From assembly GCF_035046485.1 (NCBI RefSeq), contig NC_085137.1, positions 503,429,187 to 503,493,186 on the forward strand: 64,000 bases of DNA. Direction: 5' to 3'. This stretch comes from Aedes albopictus (taxonomy: Eukaryota; Arthropoda; Insecta; Diptera; Culicidae). Positions 42,485 to 53,629 of this stretch are shown here, one piece after another. How positions within the stretch are numbered: the first letter of the stretch is position 1; the number at the start of each line of letters is the position of its first letter. Under the pieces are notes generated by a model. That model did not search any database, was not told the origin of the DNA, and saw only the letters and a program-made list of their open reading frames with translations. A program made the position numbers and the translations under genes.

Positions 42485-43927
42485 TCTAGATCTTTTTGCT
42501 TTCACTTAATGAGTCATTGGCAAAGGTAAGTTGGAATATCTTGAATTATTTTCCACGATATGACGGGAATTAGCGCATATGATGAAGCAAATTTCCAACC
42601 TATTACATTTGAATATGTAAAAAAAATCTCGATCTTCATTTGTAATCCCTTCCCACTCGGGTCACACTGCGTCTAATGAAGCTTTGACCCATTGGCTCGC
42701 TCGGTCTATAAAGCCGCGCGTGGTGCTATGCGGAAAAGCGCGAAGGCGAAAGTGAAAAATTCGGTCACCAGAGTGTGCAAGTTGATGACGGGGGTAGCCG
42801 CAATTTGTATCCAAAAACGAAACAAAGAAAACCTCCGATCCGAAGAAAGTGTTTTCCTCCCGCCCGCCTGTGTGTGTTTGTGCTGAAAACAAGCCCACCA
42901 ACATCGGCGCGGTTCGGCAATGCCTCCATCCAAACGATGATTAGAGACTTGCGCGTTTTGATCGCTCATTAGGGGAAAATTAGTGCCAAATCCACATTCG
43001 GCGGACCTCACTGACCAGTGCAGTCAGTTTGGGCGGAGAAAACTCTATTTGGCACCTGATCGATTGGGCGAAATTGGCGAAAAAACCGATCGTTTACGGT
43101 GGTGATTGCCGGAGTGTGGGCCCACGCGAGAGGGGCCCAACGAAAGATGCGAATGGGCGTATGCAAAATCAGGGCAAACTGCCCGACGCAAGATCACCTT
43201 TGTGAATCGAATGTTTTACGTTTTCTTTATGTTATTTTTTTTTTCTTGGGAACATTGATTCCCGAAGTGCCCTGCCCACAAGGCTTGTTATTCAAACCGA
43301 GAGCTGGTTGAAATGTGTGCACTAAATAAGATGATGAGCAAACAGCAGTTTCAAGTGGGCAAACGCGGGGAAAAAGTTATGAACAGTAGTTGATCACTTT
43401 TTGCTTTCGAATCAATGGAAGTACCTTAGACGGAATCAACGAGTGTATTTGATTTTAATGGTCAAAAACTGTCATTATGATATCTAAAATGATTACCCAA
43501 TTTAGGTGTCAGTTTTTAATGTAGAAATCGTCTCTACATGAAAACACACCGGGGAAACTAGGAGTACTCGAGGAACTAAGAGTATGTTCGAGCGGTTGCC
43601 CGTGTGGTTAAACCAAAATCGGTACTAAATACTTGAATATTTCATTCAACTGAAACCTCACAGTTAAAAAATGTTACAGCATATCACCTGTAACAAAAGG
43701 ACCCCGTCATATCGCACACATTTTTCCATCTGCTTATAAATTTACAGCTTGCTCTCAGTATGAAGCTTGTATTCAACTTTCCATACAAGAAATTCTTTAA
43801 TGTAAAATTCAGTGAAATAAAATAGAAATTTATATGTTATTTATTTTTTGCAACTTCTCATCGTAATAGGCCATTTTACCTTACGCAAATCTGACAGGAA
43901 AAGGCCTACTTTCCCACACCAAATTAA
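42485..43927. other. Unique DNA with a TATA-like box
   Basis: A TATAAAG at 42707 sits in a GC-rich context (42690-43200), with short open frames on both strands but no recognised product. 43200-43927 is AT-rich and featureless. It could be a host promoter region, but nothing proves it. Confidence 0.35.
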
Positions 43928-43989
43928 CAGTGCTGTAATGGTTCATTACAGCACTGATTTGCGTTGCGTAATGAACCATTACAGCACTG
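43928..43989. mobile_element. 62-bp CAGTGCTG palindrome
   Basis: CAGTGCTGTAATGGTTCATT at the left end, with its complement ending at 43989. The left arm itself is a smaller palindrome, so CAGCACTG also occurs at 43949-43956. No TSD. The terminal octamer is the same as in the 9316-11003 and 20170-20313 elements. Confidence 0.7.
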
Positions 43990-44160
43990 TTTTCAGTTTT
44001 GATCAACTTATTGATGCTTTCTGGACGCAGGTTTGAAAAATTGTGACAACTGCACAGTATAACCTGCTATGATCAGACTTCCTTAATCATGGCTATGAAC
44101 ATCAGTGTGCAGTCTGATGAAAAAGTTTAGTTAAAAACTATCCTCAAGTGGTAATTTATG

Positions 44161-44292
44161 AAGGTGCAAAAAACGTTGTACACAACTCGGTGCAGAACTC
44201 GATTTTTACAGCACTCGTCGTAATTATCCAACTCGGCAAGCCTCGTTGGATAAATGTACGACTCGTGCTGTAAAAATCTTCATTTTGCACCT
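44161..44292. mobile_element. 132-bp fold-back element
   Basis: AAGGTGCAAAA at the left end and TTTTGCACCTT at the right. Inner ATTTTTACAGCACTCGT and TTATCCAAC are mirrored at 44245-44275. No TSD. Confidence 0.7.
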
Positions 44293-44366
44293 TGTTGCGT
44301 AAACTACTATTACGTCTGGTGTAATTTTCAGAAAATTTTGCTGTGCTGTCTGATTAATATCCGAAC

Positions 44367-44444
44367 TGTAGGATCTAGTTAGCATAGCATTTAAGTTCTG
44401 GAAATTATGTCATTCTAATCCTTACCACCGTCCAAAACACTACA
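44367..44444 (+). repeat. 5' LTR, 78 bp
   Basis: TGTAGGATCTAGTTAGC ... CAAAACACTACA. Identical to 48375-48452 except for one base. The TG/CA ends and the position beside the primer site identify it. Confidence 0.9.
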
Positions 44445-44446
44445 TT

Positions 44447-44464
44447 TGGCGACGAGGATGGGAT
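44447..44464 (+). other. Primer-binding site, tRNA-Ser type
   Basis: TGGCGACGAGGATGGGAT starts two bases past the LTR. From memory, animal tRNA-Ser(GCT) ends ATCCCATCCTCGTCG plus CCA, which would pair over all 18 bases. Confidence 0.78.
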
Positions 44465-44810
44465 ACATTGGAGAAAAAATCGAGGAGAAATTCAAGAAGG
44501 AAGATTATCAAAATGTTTTCGGATGTTTGAGAAGCAGTTCAACTATTTCAAGTAATCTTTGTGGGCTTTGGTATCGCAGCAAGAGTCATTCACATTCTCG
44601 GGACCATCCTTCTTATGCAAGATTTCGTGCGTCAAGGAACGCGAGAGGGACGCTAAAAGTGCAGACCACCGCGGACAAGCAAATGGCTGTTTCCATGGTA
44701 TGTATTGTACACATGAGTAATTAGTGACAATGTGAATGATTGAGAAACAATTTTAATGGTAAACTGAGATCGCGAAAAGTTGTTCAGCCTGAAGTTTTTG
44801 ATTCGTGCTA

Positions 44811-45121
44811 GGAGGCCCGACGTGGTCGGGATGAACCTCCTCGTATATAGTGAGACCCGGGACGCCGGGATGCGCCTCACAGAGAGAAAAACTGAACGGA
44901 GGCCCGTTTGACGGGATGATCCTCCAAGTGAGACCCGGAAGATCCGGGATGGCTCTCACAGTGTCGCGTGTTGAGGCCCGGTCTTCGGGATGGCCCTCAA
45001 TATTTTCGAGAGACCCGTGAAATCGGGATGGCTCTCTCGAAAGAAGTTCAGTTCATTGAGGCCCGGATTCGGGATGATCCTCAAGTAAACAGAGAAACCT
45101 GTAGTGATCAGGATGAATCTC
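44811..45121 (+). ncRNA. Array of eight bulged RNA hairpins in the LTR-element leader
   Basis: Units at 44811-44840, 44850-44880, 44898-44925, 44928-44959, 44971-45000, 45007-45039, 45056-45084 and 45092-45121. Plan: outer stem, inner stem CCCG(N)...(N)CGGG, 3' bulge ATGNN, outer stem close. Outer stems vary with compensation: GGAGG/CCTCC, GTGAG/CTCAC, GGAGG/CCTCC, GTGAGA/TCTCAC, TTGAGG/CCTCAA, CGAGAGA/TCTCTCG, TTGAGG/CCTCAA, GAGA/TCTC. Inner stems also covary (CCCGAC/GTCGGG, CCCGT/ACGGG, CCCGGA/TCCGGG; CCTG/CAGG in unit 8). Odd units have G-C and even units A-T (A/C mismatch in unit 2) next to the inner stem, so the array is four dimers. The role is unknown; packaging, dimerisation or translation control of the element RNA are possibilities. 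Confidence 0.85.
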
Positions 45122-45564
45122 AGGAAAGCTCGAATCAATTACTGGGGGAACAATTTCGCTTTATGGAAAAAAATCTAAAATTGTTTGTCGGTTGTCATCA
45201 TCACTGTTGCTAACAAGGTTGGTAAGATGTGCAAAGGATTGACAGAAATAAATGATTTCGTACGTTTAGTCTTAGAAAGTGTTAAAAAGCAATCAGCTAT
45301 CCACTATACGGAAAACGACGGGAGCACTGCGGCACAAGAAAAGTGTGGTTGATCAGAAAACCATAGAAGAGAATAATTTCGAAACAACAGATGGATAGCA
45401 TGGTTGTATTTCATTGAACCATAGACACATTTTGTTTGAAGGAAAAAAAAACTCGAAGTTCAAAAGATTTTCTCTGGTGTGGAAGCATATGTAAAATTAG
45501 TAAACATACAAGTTTTGAAATGCATTTTATAAATAATGTGCTAATTCTATATTTAAAACTAATA

Positions 45565-46554
45565 CCGTAAAACGGGGTATCTTTGATAATGCGGGTAACT
45601 TTGATAGTGCGGCAGGCATTGTGTAATTTATCTTATAACTATGATTTTTTCAATTAGTTAAGAAAAAGGTAAACGTAATTCAATTATATACATATGAAAG
45701 TTCATCTTAGACGTATTTTCATTAAATTCTAGTTTATATACAACCTTTTGGACAAAAAATAAAAATTGTTGATATTTTTGTCATTTATCAACCCCTTCAA
45801 ACAATCTGCTATACGACTTCGTTACAACTATTTTTCCAATGAATGGACGCTTATTCTCGATAGATTCATCATAGTAGATTCCAAATCTGGCCTTGAATCT
45901 CTTAACGAAGTGTGTTTTAACGAAATGGAAGCAATTTTGTAAATTGGGATATTAATCTCCATACATTGATAAACGCCTAAAAGTATGCAATGTCCTTGTA
46001 ATTTCATGTAGATAAATATGTGTTGTTGAAAATTTGTTAATAAAACATTAAAAAAACTACCCAAAAAAAGAATACTAACCATGAATAACATGTAATCATA
46101 TGTTGATGTACCGTTAAGGATTTATTATTACAAAGGTAATGATTTTTGATAGCTAAATTTATTGTGTTTTGCACTCAATACTCCACAAACTCATTTTTAT
46201 ATGTAGAATTTAGTAAAAAATCAATGTTTTGATATAAAAATTCTATCTAATATATTCCACAAGCCTTCTCTCATCATGTTCATACTCCTAAGATTTCAAT
46301 GTGTGATTATTTTTTGGGATTTGATGTGTTTTTGGAGCATTATCAAAGTTACCCCAAAATGAAAATCTGATTTTCGGTTATATGAAAAACTAAAAGTTTT
46401 CCAAAATATTTCAGATTATCGAATCTTTTAATTGCAATTGATAACTAATACCCCAGTACTTGTTTTAAAAATATAAAACTCGGGGAAATACTGTTACATG
46501 TAAAAATATTGAGAAAATTCGCTGAAAAACTATCAAAGTTACCCCGTTTTACGG
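45565..46554. mobile_element. TA-flanked element with CCGTAAAACGGGG ends (990 bp)
   Basis: TIR CCGTAAAACGGGGTA and complement; TA at 45563-45564 and 46555-46556. Subterminal repeats of AACTTTGATA. Non-coding; TA target fits Tc1/mariner. Nested inside the LTR element. Confidence 0.85.
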
Positions 46555-46559
46555 TACTT

Positions 46560-47582
46560 TGAAACAAACATTCAAACATTTTTGGACTCGATGAAAAAAA
46601 AACAAACAATTTCTACTTTATTCTCTTAGACTAAAGTTCATGACCAGTAGTGGGTTGAAGCAGGGCGAAATTGTACAAGTAACCGTTATATTTTGAATAG
46701 TTTTATTCTATTGAACATTTGTATCTAGATCTGATAACATAAAATATTGTGCATTGAATATATTGCAATTATTTGTTTTATAAGTTTGAACTAAAATCCT
46801 AATTCAAAATAATTTTCCAGTCAAATTTAATTTATATTCATGAAAAAAAAAAAACAAATGCTGATTCAGTGTAATTGATTTATAGCTTTGGTTAAATATT
46901 AGACTTCAATGTACAAATCGTACGATGTACGATTGAAAAAAAAATCGTCAAAGACATATAGAAAACCAGTACTACAGTAGGTGGCGATACTGTTTACTTT
47001 TGTATATAACTATCAATTTGGTTAGGATCCAGAGGATCATGTCCTGTTGCTTCAATGTACTACACTGACAATGAATTATTTCATTCATAAGGAATAACGG
47101 TTTCAACAAAAAAGAAAAAAAAATCTTTGCAATAGAAACTACCATAAAATGCATAGCACGGTCCGCAAATATAAATAAAATTTGAATCGATTATGCAATA
47201 TATTTTAAGTGATGAAATATTAATATTTAAAGACCAAAGTATAATGATCTCGTGAAAAAACACAACCTAGTATGGTGGAATTTGCTTGAGGGGCACTTCA
47301 TGGGAATAAATTGAACAATGTTATCTAGGTTGGTCTTGTAAATTTTAGACAATTGCCAATAGCGTATTTTTGTGTCTGATACACATTTAATCACAAGATT
47401 TAACATGTGTATGAAACAAAATAACTGTTTATTCCATGGTGCTTTCAAACGAAGTTTAGTTAGTTGCCGTTTTGAAAAAGTTTCTCCGTTTTGATGCTCA
47501 GAAGATACAGCGTGCATTTAAACATTCATTTTCTTTTTCAACCTTTATTAAGACATTCGCAAACTATTTCATATTTCAATAT
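46560..47582. other. AT-rich interior of the LTR element
   Basis: About 1 kb of strongly AT-rich sequence with long A runs. Open frames stay below 100 codons and none resembles a retroelement protein. Confidence 0.5.
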
Positions 47583-47820
47583 TAAGGTGAAACATCATAT
47601 AATTCAATTTCAAATATTAATACTAACTTCAAGGACATGAATCTGACAAATTAGCAATGCACCAAAGTGCATTTGTTTAGTCTGGTCCCGGATCAGTTGA
47701 TCAGGGGCGTTGATCTATGAATTTTTAAGATTCAAACTCTTGAAAACATGCGTAAGATTATAAGTCAGCCATTTTGGCAGTCATGTGATTTGGATTCTTT
47801 AAAGTTAATTCTTAAGGTCG
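47583..47820 (+). mobile_element. Second copy of the PHD-ORF1 retroposon 5' UTR
   Basis: Matches 30817-31075 by eye (ATTAAGGTGAAACATCA, TGAATTTTTAAGATT, AAGTCAGCCATTTTGGCA) and stops just before the ORF1 start point. It lies inside the LTR element. Confidence 0.72.
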
Positions 47821-48357
47821 GTACACTGCTATTCTGGGATTGAAAATGTGAAAACAATACCGGTTTAGTTCTGCCGAAATGAGTACATACTGGAATAGTT
47901 ATCATTATGACAAGCATACATATACACCGGGAAATATCCCATTCCTCAACAAAATTTGCACATTCTAGCTGGTGTAAAAGGAGGAAAGAAATAGTATTTC
48001 ACAACAACCCGCAAGATTGAGATTGAGTTGTTAAATTCGAATAATCAAGAAGAAAAATAGCATGAGAAAAGCTAACTCTAAAATTGCAATCCTAGGAACG
48101 CCATGTTGTCGTAAAGGAAGAAGAACATTTGTATGTTTTAAATCATATTCATACGCTGAAGTTTATTGAGTAGGGACATGGTTGTTACACAATTTGAAAC
48201 TAGAATAAAATCAAACCAAAACTCAAATCTCCGCGTGAATCCAGTCCACAGAATAGAATCGACATGAAAATATTGAAGTCAACAACAATTAACTTCGACT
48301 ACTCATGTTATATATAAATGTTGATGTGAATTAAATACATAAATACATATAGATAAT

Positions 48358-48374
48358 AAAAAGAGGGGAGAGAA
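48358..48374 (+). other. Polypurine tract
   Basis: AAAAAGAGGGGAGAGAA directly before the 3' LTR, the expected plus-strand primer. Confidence 0.85.
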
Positions 48375-48452
48375 TGTAGGTTCTAGTTAGCATAGCATTT
48401 AAGTTCTGGAAATTATGTCATTCTAATCCTTACCACCGTCCAAAACACTACA
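48375..48452 (+). repeat. 3' LTR, 78 bp
   Basis: One mismatch to the 5' LTR; followed by the CGAAC target duplication. Confidence 0.9.
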
Positions 48453-48633
48453 CGAACATAACAGAAGAATAGACGGCTTTATTGTATGCATATCTTACAG
48501 ATCGGGGAATTATAACACATGAATCCCTAGTCATTAGTTCTGAGACTGTAACAACGGAAGCTGTTGTTGACAAGCACACATGCTCGAGGCGTGACACGCA
48601 AGACTGTCATCTCCAAGTACCAATATTCAAGTA

Positions 48634-49123
48634 GGGTGCCTGTACCAGTTATCGCACCAGCTAAGAAAAACTATTTCTACAAAAATAAGAAGAAGACCGA
48701 CGAATGTGAACAATAAGTCAAATGATTGATTAGTTTCCATACTTTACAGGAAAAATATAAAACCGGAGCCAAAACTACTTTTAGTATTTATTACAGCGTG
48801 TGCCAATGATAGGAACCCTGTACCAGTTATGGACACATTTGCTAATTTGGGTTCCACTTCGCACTATTTACATGCGTTCCTTATGGGATTTGCCATAACT
48901 GGTACACTATGGCGAAATAGGGTGCAAGGAGGCCGAAAAGTTAAGGAAAATGATTTATTTCTACCATAATTTGAGCAAATTGTGAAGTTTGAATGATTGC
49001 AATCATCTTTTGTGATCGTGATCTATTGTTCACGAAATTTTTCTTGTTGATTTATATCTTTAAAGGTTGAAAATCAACTATGGCGAATTTGAGGTACTAT
49101 AGTCATAACTGGTACACTGAGCC
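48634..49123. mobile_element. TA-flanked element with TACCAGTTAT subterminal repeats (490 bp)
   Basis: Ends GGGTGCCTGTACCAGTTAT and, at the right, the complement of GGCTCAGTGTACCAGTTAT; TA at 48632-48633 and 49124-49125. Further ACCAGTTATGG and ATAACTGGTACAC copies are internal. Non-coding; mariner-like by target. Confidence 0.7.
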
Positions 49124-49125
49124 TA

Positions 49126-50159
49126 ATGTTTTTCTACATTCCATTGTGCTGGACACGTATGACTGGAATTCAATTATTTGTAATAACTCTACTTACTTTG
49201 TGGAACATATGTAAACTTCCAACTACTACTTGCATGATAACATTTTTATAAATGGCCTTCAAGGTTTTAGACGATTTTCTGATAATAATTACGCCGTACA
49301 CCTCAAAAGCTCATTATGAAATTTGAAAGCACCTTTCAATTAGCAAAGCTGGATCAACTACGATACGACACCATAACCCACAAATTTCGACAACCATCAC
49401 AAACATTTATACTTTTGCCAACCGTATATTGCCTAAACATCGCTTTTCTTGTTCGCCTAAACACACCAAATCCCACTAATTGAATTTTAAACCTCGTCGT
49501 CGTGACGCCAATTTCGATCCATTAATCATTTCGTCAACAGTGGTTGGGGATCCCTTTGCTTGCCAAACACTTTCGGAGAGCGCGCCCCACAGTAATCTCA
49601 CGCACAAAATATTTGCGCTGTCGTCATGAAGCAAAACAGAACAAAACAAAACGATGATGCCAAAGCCGCGAGTAAATTGAATTTATCCGAAGCAATAATC
49701 TTTTGCCGTCGTCAAGTGGCAAATAAGTAGCGGGTATCATGCTGTAACCGCCACACAGACACCGATTGCATCTCGACATCGACAGACATCTTCTAAAAAA
49801 CTACAGACGGCGGTCGCCACTTGATCGGATCATCACTACTCCAAAGAGCTCTAAAGGTACGGCTCTTCCATTAAGTAGCTCTTTGCGCGTCAAGTCGTGT
49901 GATTAAAATTCAGTCCCCGGTCCCTCCCTGGTAAAACAAATCTCCGTGAAAATTTGATGTTGAAAATTTTGTGAGGGGGAACTGGTGTAATATGCACCGT
50001 TGAAGAAAATCCACCTTCTCAGAGTCCACATAAATTGTTGAGCCGGTAAAAGAGCAGTTATTCAGCTGTAGGTGTCAGCGCTCTATTTTTGTTACAGCTT
50101 AAAATATTCTAGTACATCCAAACCCTAAATAGAGGTTTAATGAGTCGGGACAGCCTTAA
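49126..50159. other. Unclassified DNA
   Basis: About 1 kb. Moderately GC-rich at 49495-49830 without a domain or splice pair. No TSD-bounded element. Confidence 0.35.
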
Positions 50160-50670
50160 TAGGATTTTTACCTAAATGGGTTTGAAGATTGCAAAGAAGT
50201 TTAATAAGGGTGAGTGGTCTGGAGATTTAAAGGGTCATGCGGGATTTCAGAGTGCTTTCAAGGGAGTTTCAGAAGAAGGGGGTGTTGTTTTGGTTAGAGG
50301 CGTTGCATGGGGACCTCAGGGGCGTTTTAGAGGGGTTTCAAAGTGTCTCAGTTGCGTTACATGGAATCTGCTGGGATTTCGAAGACATTTGGTCGGCGTT
50401 AAGTCAGACCGGACCATCTGTTTTTCAATATTTAATTTTGAGAAAATGTCCTGCAAACACTTGAAATTTCAAATCTCTGGTATTATTTTCAGAAATACTA
50501 TTATTCTTTTATGTGATGACACATCTGCATCAAAATAACATCGAAAAGTTCAGGTTTAACAAAATTTTCATGAAGCTTCAGAGGATTTTTGGCGGGTTTC
50601 AGAGGCGTTACGCAGGCGTTTTCGGGGGTTTTGGAGGGTCTCAGGGGCGTTACTGGGGGTTTTGAGAAGG
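50160..50670. repeat. Degenerate G-rich repeat (GGGTTTCAGAGGCGTTAC-like)
   Basis: Words TTTCAGAGGCGTTACG, GGTCTCAGGGGCGTTAC and GGGGACCTCAGGGGCG recur at 50215-50400 and 50580-50670, around an unrelated block at about 50410-50575. The 120-codon frame over it is an artefact. Confidence 0.6.
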
Positions 50671-51562
50671 TTGGGCCTACAGTTTCAGAAAATACATTTT
50701 AGATCACTGCTCTGAAGTGAGCTTTAGGGAGACTATTCGGAAGATCGGGAGATTTCTGTACCGCCGAGCAGAACGGCTGCTCTGCGGAAGAGATAGAATC
50801 ATCCTGCTGCGGTCGCTGTCAGAAGTGACAGACGTCAGATATGGTTCAGTGGAACCGTGAGTATGTAGTCAAATTCGCGACTACGAAGTTGAAAGAGATT
50901 CCAACTCTTTGTCTCACTAATGAAAAACGTCGTAAGGAACTGTCAAAATGTGCGTGAAAAAAAACAAAACATATTTCCCTCTCTTTTTTTTCTCACGTAA
51001 ACCTTCACGCACATTCTGCAACTACGAAGTCGCGAATAAGAAGAAGATCTATAAAACAATTATCAAAGAAACGCGTTCTAAACTAAAATCCCAAAATTAA
51101 CTTCAATTTGGCTAATTAATCTACCATAAATTCGTAATTTGTTATACCAAGTTCAAATTACCGAATGTTCAGCAACATATTACCGAATTTCGTCAAAAAA
51201 ATACCGAACGTTCGGTAATTTCTACTGTATCTTCGGTAATGTTAGACAAACGTTCGGTAAAAAATAGCCGAACATCGGTAAAACTGTGCTGAACTTCGGT
51301 AATCCGAACTTTTACAGAAAATAGAACAGCCGAACAAGTAACTCTAAAATAAGTGTGTATCCGTATGTAATATTTATGAAATATACTTTATATTTATATT
51401 ACCTATATCTATACATTTGATTCTACCTAGATGCTAAATTTTATAACCTACGTCGACACACTTCTGAATTTGATAATCTATTGTTCAATACTAAGTAAGT
51501 AATATACTCTCAAATCTATGTCTCCTACAATTTGCTAATTTAAACCCAAATGTAGCGCTAAT
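50671..51562. other. Small inverted repeats and a TTACCGAA cluster
   Basis: 50880-51025: ATTCGCGACTACGAAGTTG and a mirrored form with an inner GTGCGTGAA/TTCACGCAC dyad. 51164-51350: at least ten ACCGAA / TTCGGT half-sites, some joined as ACCGAACGTTCGGTAA, in an AT-rich context. The rest is featureless. Confidence 0.6.
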
Positions 51563-51566
51563 TTAA

Positions 51567-52471
51567 GGCCCCTTAGCGTGTCATCTCAAATTTTGCTCTT
51601 CTTATTTGATTCTTATTCCAAACAATCATCAAGCACGATAGTAGTTGTGTAGCCTTTCTATACCAATTTCATAAATAAACAAACAAAAATAGAAGCTCTT
51701 TGTCTCGGTACCTCCCACGTAAACATTTCGAGAATATGAATCATTTGAAAGCAACTCAAGCAGTAAACCACCTCTACTTCAATGAATAACAAGAAAACAT
51801 ATCCAAATGTCACGAAAAAATGCTAGATTTTATATGTAACAAGCTAGAAATGATCGAATTATTTTGGTACGCTCTCCCACTGTGTATGTTTGCTGCAACA
51901 GCAGTGCTGTCGGACCGCTTGGTGAAGATTTCGTAAATTATATTTAATGCTTTGCTTATTTCACTAACAATTGTGGTAAAAAAGTAAAAAAATAATCACC
52001 CCATAAATTATTTTTGATTTTATGACGCATAACCAATGGGTTTGACTTGACTTTCTGATTGATTTCGATCAATTTTATTGACGCCTTGGCTCGCAGGATC
52101 GACATCACTGCGTGCAATGATCGATGATTGTGCGCGCCAAAAGACATCACCGCGCTGCCGCCGTCGTCGTTGGTACTGCGGTGGGTGGTAAACACCGCCA
52201 ACCACATTTTGAGTGCGGTCGAAACAAATCGTTAAAAAATTCTACTTTCGAGTGAAATAATGCTTAGTATCGTGATTATTTGGAAAGAGGCTTGTATTTG
52301 AAGCAGTGTGAATACATTTTTATGCCAAATATCTTGCGTGAAATTGATTTTTTTTTATAGAATAAGATAAGTGTCAATTTTTTACAAATGTGTATTGGTG
52401 CAATGTTGTGTAAAATTGATTTCGATAAATGATTTTGAAGAAGCCATTTTGCGATGACACGCTAAGGGGCC
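51567..52471. mobile_element. 905-bp element in TTAA with GGCCCCTTAGCG ends
   Basis: TIR GGCCCCTTAGCGTGTCATC and complement (19 perfect, extending to about 24 with one mismatch); TTAA at 51563-51566 and 52472-52475. Fits piggyBac or Kolobok targets. Interior frames (83 codons on the minus strand, GC-rich 52080-52200) show no transposase. Confidence 0.85.
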
Positions 52472-52475
52472 TTAA

Positions 52476-52879
52476 GCACCTACCGATAACCACAGATTTC
52501 TGCCAGTAGAACCTCCTACTGAAGAAAAACCTATTGTAAGTTACAGTAAAATGTATGAACCTATGAACTACTAATAAATTTCTTTCAACTTTAAGTTGTC
52601 TAAACCGGACTGCTAAAAGGAGGTTGAAGTTCATAAATTCCGTTTTAAAGCGTTTCATCCAATGACCTACACTCAAGGGAGCTGTTAGAGATTCTTAAAC
52701 CAACATTGAACTTACCACTTTGTCAGCACACAGTAGTTGCATGAGGCTGTAAGCATGACTTTCATTCAATCATTTAAGCACACAAGTTATACATGTGGAT
52801 TCGATGGCTTATGCTCAAGAAAGATTTTAGGAAACCTTAAACAGTTACACACAATGTTACTAATTGAGATGAATTTTGT
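52476..52879. other. Unclassified AT-rich DNA
   Basis: About 400 bp, nothing supportable. Confidence 0.35.
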
Positions 52880-53150
52880 GCGCGTTCTGGTGGGATTCGA
52901 AACCACGATTCCGTGCTCGATAGGCAGGCGCTTTAACCAACTAAGGGGCTGTCCATTAATTACGTAAGGGGATTTTTGCGATTTTTCGACACCCCCTCCC
53001 CCCGTTGTAAGATTTTTTGTATGGGAACCCAAATATTTTTGTATGGCGTGTAAGATTTCTCGAACTCCCCCTCCCCCCATAAACCCTTACGTAATTAATG
53101 GACAGCCCCTAATCCACAGAACAAGTCACGATTATGCGGAACAAAAAGCC
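52880..53150 (-). mobile_element. tRNA-related SINE copy split by a MITE
   Basis: 52880-52944 plus 53110-53150 together match 16426-16535 (GCGTTCTGGTGGGATTCG, GGCGCTTTAACCAACTAA, then CCACAGAACAAGTC). The split falls in the D-arm region of the tRNA-like head. Confidence 0.75.
52945..53109. mobile_element. PIF/Harbinger-like MITE, TSD TAA (165 bp)
   Basis: TIR GGGGCTGTCCATTAATTACG and complement; TAA at 52942-52944 and 53110-53112. Same family as 15043-15213, with ACGTAAGG replacing ACGTAGAC. Interior C-runs are conserved. Confidence 0.9.
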
Positions 53151-53159
53151 AAACATAAA

Positions 53160-53615
53160 ATTTATTTCACGCCATTTTTCTTGCTATTATGTTTTGAATT
53201 CCTTCCGGAAGTTCTTCTGAATTTCTACTGGCATTTTTCCAAAACTTGAAGAATGCTCTCCTTGATTGTCCCTTTTAATCTTTCAGAATTTCTGAATTCC
53301 GATCGGTTTTTTTTCCAGAATTCCTTTCAAATGTTTTTTTTTTTCGGTATTGTGCCCAGAATCCCAGAAAATTTTCTCTGAGTTTCTCTGGCGTTTTTCC
53401 CAAAGTTATTTTAGTGGTTTTTCCAGGGTTTATCCTGAGATCTGCACAAGAGTTTCTCTCAGGATACATCGCAAATGTTCGTACGGAAATTAACTCCTAA
53501 CTTTTTTCGGGATTCCTCTTGAAGATTTTCCGTGATTTCCTCCGGTGTTCCTTGTGGTACTACCCAAAAAGATATTTCCGGGGTTTTTCCTTGGATTGCT
53601 ACCGAAATTATTCAT
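53160..53615. repeat. Degenerate 12-bp repeat patch
   Basis: GGAATTCCTTTC / TTTCTCTGGCG / GATTTCCTCCGG words, as in the other fields. Confidence 0.7.
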
Positions 53616-53629
53616 GATAAAGCCTGTAT

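Larger units (their letters stand above)
44367..48452 (+). mobile_element. Non-autonomous LTR retrotransposon with 78-bp LTRs
   Basis: 4086 bp. Terminal direct repeats of 78 bp (44367-44444 and 48375-48452) start TG, end CA and differ only at position 7 (A versus T). The target duplication CGAAC lies at 44362-44366 and 48453-48457. A serine-tRNA-type primer site follows the left LTR after two bases, and a polypurine tract abuts the right LTR. The interior has an array of eight hairpins (44811-45121), a nested TA-flanked element (45565-46554) and part of another retroposon's 5' UTR (47583-47820). No gag, protease, RT or integrase is visible. It must use proteins from a relative. Near-identical LTRs mean recent insertion. 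It is closest in design to TRIM/LARD elements, but the LTRs are extremely short. Confidence 0.88.

Noticed and set aside
42692..42904. Gene downstream of TATAAAG at 42707
   Set aside because: A lone TATA-like word with short frames on both strands; no initiator, product or poly(A) signal could be tied to it.
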